Shown: positions 57,326-64,000 of the stretch, piece after piece | Numbering within the stretch: position 1 is the first letter of the stretch | How the letters are laid out: each line of letters begins with the position of its first letter | Source of the DNA: [Phialemoniopsis] sp. UDSM-2020 | Taxonomy: Eukaryota > Ascomycota > Sordariomycetes > Thyridiales > Thyridiaceae | NCBI GenBank assembly: GCA_018873225.1 | Contig: JAEILZ010000001.1 | Span: 3,596,001-3,660,000 of the forward strand | Direction of reading: 5' to 3' | DNA length: 64,000 nucleotides | Notes under the pieces: model-generated | What the model was told of the DNA's origin: nothing | Seen by the model: the letters and a program-made list of their open reading frames with translations, nothing else | Database searches by the model: none | Translations under genes and position numbers: made by a program

Positions 57326-60300
57326 CGAACTCCTGCACCGCTCGTTCGAATATGACGCACCTGGGCCAAACCGGCCGAGTAATTCGCTGTGCCTGGCTCT
57401 CGTAAATTCCATTCACGCTCGGTACTGCTGCCGAACTAGAGTAAACTACCAAAAGTCGGATACATGTATCTATTCACGGCACAACCTGCTCGCCGAACTC
57501 GCACTCTTCCCGTCGGCTCTGATGTACGACGGATGATCGCCAGCGCAGAGCAGCATTAGCACCGGGACAATTGACAACGACCCTCTCTGTGCGTGTCGTG
57601 CAGATGTCGAGCCTCTACGGTAGTATTGCCCCATGTATGTATATGCAGTGAGGATTATCGTAGAAAAGGGTGTACAACGTACACACTAGTTAGTCAAGGC
57701 CAACCTCGGGGTCGTTTTCCCTTTTCTGACCACCCGTAAAGGATGCCGGAGGCTGGTGATACGCTCCGCAACCGCCGGCCGTCCTGCCGCCTCTGGTGTA
57801 AGTCAGCATTTTGCCGCCTGAACATGTCCGTGCGATGCATCAGTCGCTCATGACACGGGTGAAGGCACATACGTCGAGTAAGCGCCTGCTACCCAGATTG
57901 ACGAACAGAGGCGCTGTCGTGCATTCACGCGATCGTCTTCGAACTACTCCGTAGTGTCCTGGCATTCTTAGCTCCAGCGATGAACAGCAGAGGGCATCAT
58001 CGAGATCTTAGCCTCATCCTCCAGACGGGAAGGAATCTGCAGCATGCACTGGATTGGTCTGTGCCTCCCCTCTGCCTCCGTCTCTACGAAACGCACTACT
58101 GCTGCTGGCCCGACTGCACTTTCCTTGGATGTCGATCCCCCAAAGGGCAGCTTCCACCAAGCAGAGCCTCTGGTCTGGCTGGATTTGTATCGAGTTTCAA
58201 AACCACTCTAGTAAACCACACCCACCAGCTCCACCACACCTCGCTCGACTCTTCTTCACCGCTACTCTCCCGTGAACCTACAGTACTGTAAGAAGAAGCT
58301 CATTTCACAAACAGCTAAACGACAGACTCCAAATCTGCGCCAGGTGGCCAGCAGAACCCCCTAAAACTTCACCAAGGGTCTAGAAGAAGCCTACCCTCTT
58401 CTCGACTGCAACCCTGCCTGCGTACGCTCAAGAGTGACCGCGTACCTGCGCGGCCCTAGACAAGGGCTCTGGGCTTCGTTTTCAATAGTCTGGTGTTCCT
58501 GCAGTGGTGGGTGTGGTGGGCTCGGCCACTTACACGACGGCCATTTACACCCTTTGGCGCCCAGACGTCCATCCATCCCACACCCACGGGCCAGCCAATG
58601 AGGGCATCACCCGCGACCTCTCGTTACGCCGCCATGGCAGTCGGATCCATGGCATGAACTGGTAAGGTCGCTGATGTGCTGCAGGGCTCAGCTCGAGTTT
58701 CACAGGCACTGATAGGACAATGGATATAGAGCCGACAGAGCAGATGGGGGGGATGACTTGCATCTCTCGTCGCAAGAGGGGTGTCGGCGTCCAATACGTT
58801 TCAATTGCGGAAAGTCTCGTGCATGCCTTGTATCTACGAAATGGTGTGCAAGAGTCACGGACGCATAAGTTTTCAAGAAAGCTGAACTGAAAAAGACGCA
58901 ACCTCATCCCTCCTCTCTTGCCTGCCGGTGTGGATAGACGGCAGTCGATCCCGGGGCGCGTCGCGGGGCTCCATGTCCTGTCAGCGATCTCTCTCGGCTC
59001 GCTGCAGCGAGGATGCAGGGCGGCATAAACCGCGATATTTGACGTGCTGCAGCCCTGAACATCATGCACGGCATGACGAGGCTCAGCCTGGCTCATGATC
59101 TGTTTCCGGGTTTGTGTTCGACGTTGGAGGGAGGCATGAATTATTACTGTGGAGGACGGTTCGCTAGATGAACATCGATTTGCAAAGTTTGTCGATGCGC
59201 AAAGCGGTACCACAGCTCTGGGCAACTCGCAAACAGCTACTGCCACAGTAATGGTAGGCGGGAATTACCAGCAGCATAGCCACCATGATCTGTCGACGAG
59301 GCCGGAGCCCCGCTTGGTATGTCCATCATCATTCAAGCACTCTTGCCTCATCAAAAGCATTCGCAACGAGTATCTCAGCTTCATGTGCTCTCGGCCCGGT
59401 GAGCAACCCAGGACCCCTCAACATTCCAGACGCTGGCTGTAAGACATCTTCGTTGTTAACTGGGCCATTCATGACTGCCGATTGGAGCTGACCGGAGCCG
59501 TCCTTGCGGCCTAACCTAACGGGCTTCTGAGCAGTGATTCGCCTGGTTTCAGTCGTTGCAGCAGCCGCTTACATGTCAGGGGAGAATAGCCTTTCGTTTG
59601 TTATCACAAGGATCCCTTCGACAACTGCACTCCTAAGTACACCTTACATCGGCCACCCTCACCATAACAGCTTTGGCAAAGCACTGGTCTCCGAGAATGC
59701 CAACACACACCAAACCCAAACATAGCAGTGATGAGAATAACATCCATGCCAAAAAAGGACGCGATCATGGATACATGGCCTTGACGATAACACCACTGGT
59801 CGTTATTAGCACGTCCGCTAACGTCCGCCCCCGCCCCTGACGAAACGTGCTAGCTCGCGGAACGGGCCTTTGCTAATCTCCCCCGCTCCGCGAATGGCCG
59901 TCGAGAAACAGCGGGACGGAGGCTGTTCGTGGCTGCCCCTCCACTGAAACAGTGCAAGTCATTCGTGAGTGTGGCCGTTGCTCTCCATGAACATGTCCCA
60001 CGGGTCGTCGACGTGGCCACGAACTGCAGGCCTACTGTCAAACTGTTGGGACCCAATCATGGCTCCGGGCAGGGATGGTGTATGTGATTGCTGTTTTAGG
60101 CAAGGAGGCCATGTCGATGATGGCCTCGTTGTACAGCAGCTGCCAGGGCCGCCGCGTGACGGCCCATGATGTTGAGATCGCGGCAGGCCCCGAACGAGAG
60201 GTATGGCGCGGGAGCCATTTTCTGTTTGAGTAACCCTCTCCGATTGATCACGGGGCAACCTTGACTCAAGCGTATCAACGGCACATCGCGGCACAACGAA

Positions 60301-62870
60301 CAGATGCAAGATGCGAATCGGGCGGGGTGTCCCAACAGCTCGCTCGAGTCACACAGCAGCAGCTCGAACACCAGAAACTTGGAAGATGGTAACCTTAAAG
60401 CACTCTTCTTCGTTGCTATACCTTGGCAGCTTAAAGTCAAGAAGTTAGAGTGTGGTCACCTCCCTATCAGGCCCTACAAATCGCCAAACTCGCAGCGTTC
60501 GGTGCGCAATATGCAGTTTTGAGATATCGGTGTGTTGAAACTTCCAACCCCGCCAGCAACTCTGATTCGACACACCTCGACGGACCGCAATCTATTCGAG
60601 ACCGACCGCCCGTCTCACGGGCCCTTTTTTTCTTTATTGTCTTGGTCTTCGCATGTCTGTACGTGATCAACATCCTGGTAAGCACGCTAGACCGCGTCTT
60701 GCCCCTGAGCCCTGGCCAAAAGCTCCGACAATCACGAAATTCTCCGCACGTGTGCAGTGGCCACACTGATGAGACCCTGCTCCGGAGGGTGTGGCACACA
60801 CGCACACAAACAGGCCCTTCGAAAGTGAAAACCGGTTTGTTCAAGCCACATCTGGGGGGAAATCACCGACTCCGAGGATGAAGATCTTGGCAGGTATTGC
60901 AGTTTCACGAAGTACTGCCCTCTTTGGGCCAAGTGCCTGCTTTTCTCACGATGTCACATCGCGGCGCGAATACGATGCGATGTTCGCAAGACCCTACGTT
61001 TGCGAAAGGGAGTTGATGGGGAACAGTGCGGTGTTTGGACGGAGTTTGCAGCTTTCGGGTCCTTCGGCACTCGAGGCTCCAGGCCTTTTCTTCCGTTGCA
61101 TTGTGTTTCGGCTGAAGGATCCGAGTGCCGTGCTTGTCTATCTTCCTGGGTGCAAGTGATGTGAGATTTTGAGCATCATTGTCATCCTCCTCTTGGCCTA
61201 GGAAACCTCTCGGAGATTTAACGTGGGGATCTCTTTGTAAGCGAGAGAAGATCTTCTCTTGACCGATGGAAGCCTTCGCCCGTAAACAGAATGATCAAGC
61301 CAAAAAGGAAGGGCCAAGAGTGGGCTTCCTGTCAAAATCTGGCGACATGGTCGATGCGATCCCTGAATATGGGGAAATTGAGTTGTCTAACGGCTCTTGA
61401 ATGCTACCCTTAATGTGCGAAATAACAACACTCTATCCGAGGATTCCATATTCTGGGTCTCTAAGTGGGATGGCCGAGGCTTCGAGGGCTTGTCTAGATT
61501 CTACCGTACGACATCGTGATCATGATCAATGTGCCATCCGACAGTCGTCCGAGATGACGAGCCTACGACAACTGCGACGTGACAGAACGCTTGTCGTTGA
61601 CTTGTGAGCGGCGCAGTCTCATTCTCTTGCTCGCCACTTGGCAAAATCGACGGATTCGTCCATTCTCGAAATGTCATCGCACGCCAAGTTACATCGCCAC
61701 CGGGTCTGCTCAGGCCTCCTTTTCCATTCTGGAAGACAGATCCTACCGTCCTGGGCCGTCTCATCTCGTCCCTTCTTGCCGTTTGACCCCCACCCTTCTT
61801 CCCTTTTGCCTTCTATCCCACGGTTCAACGGCGTCGCAATGTCCCCCGTTCTTTCTGGCCATGGCGCCACCAACATAATCGCTCTAATCAACACTGTTCT
61901 ATCTATCTTGGGAGAGCGGAGTGCGTCGGTGCGCGGCAAGGCCGGGGCCGAGACGCAGGTCATCTGTCACCTGTTGGGCCCGCACTTTCTTTATCAAACG
62001 GAACCGTGGTTCTGTTGTGATATTGGCGACGACGACGCTCGGTGGGGGGGCTTGCTTCCCCTTCCTCCCTGGCTTGGCCTGGCTCAGCGAGGAGTGCCGA
62101 GGAGGCGAAAGGAAACAGAGCGAGTTGCCAGCGTGAAATTAAGGGTCTACGCGGTCACCAATCGATGCTCGGAGCAGGAGCACATGCAATATCTGGAGAA
62201 GCACGGCTCTCATGTTGGTGAGTCATGTTTGCCCGAGCTTTGGTCTACGTCCCGGGGACGATTATGCCGTCGGCGACGAGATGCGCCGATGCATCTCGAT
62301 ATGCCTGGAGCAAAGTTGCTGTCGACCCCATGGTCAGGTAGAGAAAGTGAGTTGATCGAGGGTTGATTATACTTTCGGATAGCCCAGCTCTATTAACACC
62401 ACTGGGGTGGAAAGTTTGAGGAAGAGATCTCTACGCGAAGGCTTGAACCCTTTGGGACCCATACGGCTTTTTTTGTAAGACTGACTGGACAAAACTGGAG
62501 TTGTATTGCACGAATATTGATTTCCAGCCCTGTGTCAATAAGGGGCGATGTCGTACAGCTTTGTCTCGAGATATATTCAGGGTGACCGCATCATAATAGA
62601 GAAGTAGAGCCCAAGTGACGTTATCAAAGCATAGACAATCGCCCTTTAAGCACCTCAAGCTCACACCGTCGAGATATCATGTGCGCCATGCAGACATTGA
62701 TCGTCAATGACAATACAATTCCATTCAGGAAACTATTTGTACAGAAATGCCAACTCTAGGAGACCAAATAACATTCTCCAAAACCGTGTGAACTCCTCAA
62801 AACGCCAGAGAATAACCCTCACTTCACACAACGTTGCTCTCATCTCCTCCTGTCACTTTCCCATCATCGG

Positions 62871-64000
62871 TCATGATAACACGATGATTCGGCTATCGCC
62901 CACTACACCGGCATTGCACCAAGCCAGCGCGACCAGAAACCCAGCCAGGAACCCTCCCGCCGCGATCCCGAGCCCGACGGCCGCCGTCAGCGACGCGCTG
63001 ACCTCGCGATCGATCCACCGCTGCCGCAGGCGCAGGCTCCCGATGCGCATGTAGAACAGCTCGGCGACCTGCACGACGCCCGCTAGACTCGGCTTGAGCT
63101 CCTCCGAGGACCTCTTCGTCGGCTTCTTCTCGACACTGTGTTTTTCACGGAGAGATGTGTGTTGGCGCTTTATTGACTGTATGTGTTTCGACATTGACAT
63201 GTCTCAGCCGGCGAGCTCTCGTCAAGGGGGAGTGCGGGGAAGGGTGAGATGCTAGGTCAAAGGGGGGGAGGAAGGAGCACTTACAGCAGCGTCAGCGACA
63301 CGTCGCCCTGCAGGCGCGCCTTGAGCTCGAGCTCGACGTCGAGGTTGAGCCCCAGCTGCAGGCGCACGGGCTTGGTCTCGGCGAGGCGCGGCAGGATGGC
63401 CGGCTGGGTCAGGCCGCCGTTGTTCGCAGCGGCGGCGAGTGCCTTGCTGCCTCCGTTGCGGCGGCGGTTGCGGCGGCGCCCCGTGCGCGAGTCGATGCTC
63501 GAGGAGCCGACGTCCGAGACCGAGTCGTCGAGCTGCCGGCGCAGGTCAGCGAGGATGTCGTCTTTGCTACCGCCGCCGCCGCCGATGACGGGGCGGGGGC
63601 CGGCGGGGAGGGTCATGGAGGGCGGCGTCGTCACCTTTGTGGGCCCAGGCATGCCGGACGGGTTTCCAGAGGTGGCCATTTCGTACGACGGCGGGGGGAA
63701 GGACAGGTACGAGAGGGACTGGACGCGCGCGTGCGAGCGGTGGTCTACGTAGACGGGCGGCTTGGAGTGGCGGCGGGAGCGCTGCTTGCGGCCGACGACC
63801 GGGAAAGGCGGCTCTTTCTTGGAGACGGAGGACTGCTTCTTGAGGAGGGCGAGGCCTGGGTAGTACGGCGGAGGCTCGAGGGCCGGCGGGCTGTACTGGA
63901 GGAAGTTGACGTCGAGGACGACGTTGCGGGCCGAAGAGAGGGCTGACGGTCCGGAGACGAGGAGGCCGAGCGGGTTCTTCTCGGGGTCGAGGGCTGGTCC
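62871..64000 (-). CDS. partial gene, putative single-pass membrane protein (5' end outside window)
   Basis: The last exons of a leftward gene cut by the right edge. An open frame enters at 64000 and runs to a GTAAGT donor at 63284; a final exon is proposed from 63135 (after CACAG) to the stop at 62871, giving 326 visible residues. The join keeps frame, but the 149-bp intron is longer than most here, so the acceptor is less certain. The visible part is Pro/Ser-rich and basic (PALEPPPYYPGLALLKKQ), then has a block RLQLGLNLDVELELKARLQG just before the splice that reads like a conserved membrane-proximal strand. A hydrophobic segment near the end (LTAAVGLGIAAGGFLAGFLV) is a likely membrane anchor. 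I do not recognise a named family. Confidence 0.62.

Larger units (their letters stand above)
53395..62870. other. 9.5-kb interval with no convincing gene
   Basis: Only overlapping ORFs of 60-240 codons are present. The longest (61638-62366 plus strand, 58545-59246 minus strand) have no recognisable domain or consistent codon use. Structures that stand out are a (GA) array at 54112-54131 in the probable leader of the membrane-protein gene, paired GTACGTAC palindromes at 54871-54892, and a perfect inverted repeat at 57300-57325. No tRNA or other RNA gene is recognised. Confidence 0.5.

Noticed and set aside
58545..59246. Minus-strand ORF of 233 codons
   Set aside because: Rich in Arg, Ser and Pro with no motif and no splice or promoter support; typical chance ORF.
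60450..60881. Plus-strand ORF of 143 codons with one hydrophobic segment
   Set aside because: A single hydrophobic run in an otherwise random ORF; the opposite strand is also open, so it is not supported.
61638..62366. Plus-strand ORF of 242 codons
   Set aside because: No recognisable domain, erratic composition and several equally open overlapping frames; not supported as a gene.
62871..63200. Separate small gene starting at MSMSKHIQ
   Set aside because: The upstream frame ends exactly at a GTAAGT donor and joins in frame to this ORF at 63135, so it is better read as the last exon of the edge-cut gene.

Overview
This window is nuclear DNA of a filamentous ascomycete, most likely a Sordariomycete-type Pezizomycotina. 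The evidence is short GT-AG introns of about 50-150 bp with CTAAC or CTGAC branch sites, moderately GC-rich coding DNA, fungus-restricted families (But2, DUF7580, fungal PhoD, GH37 trehalase, Rsc7/Swp82), and an AT-saturated, gene-free block at the left edge that looks like repeat-induced point mutation (RIP) debris. There is no sign of a prokaryotic, viral or CRISPR element. Species cannot be named from what is visible.

Left part (1-13 kb) looks accessory. It holds the AT-rich block (1-~800), an intron-containing tRNA-His(GTG) at its edge, an ERV46 cargo receptor gene, a broken gene (4225-5641) with two in-frame stops that fit CpA-to-TpA change, an orphan ORF fragment (6001-6589), and a divergent gene pair. 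The pair is a 1049-residue C2H2/PHD-finger protein with internal Lys/acidic repeats and a 579-residue DUF7580 protein, sharing a 317-bp promoter and each followed by a homopurine tract.

Middle part (13.9-34.6 kb) is a gene-dense block: GNAT acetyltransferase, secreted GH37 trehalase, L-threonine aldolase, a secreted But2-type protein, a Tma17/Adc17-like proteasome assembly chaperone divergent from a mitochondrial rhomboid protease (Pcp1/PARL), a seven-exon PhoD-type phosphoesterase, and the exosome nuclease DIS3/RRP44.

Right part (34.6-64 kb) is gene-sparse: three complete genes (Rsc7/Swp82 chromatin-remodeller subunit, DNA polymerase epsilon histone-fold subunit Dpb4, a Ser/Thr-rich single-pass membrane protein) and one gene cut by the right edge. 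They are separated by two intervals of about 9.5-10 kb in which I find no convincing coding gene.

For most multi-exon genes I worked out exon joins by hand; exon lengths sum to a multiple of three in every case. I see no operon-like or biosynthetic cluster logic. The most unusual local structures are the tRNA intron hairpin, the C2H2-PHD-C2H2 repeat protein paired with DUF7580, and the charged insert in the rhomboid.
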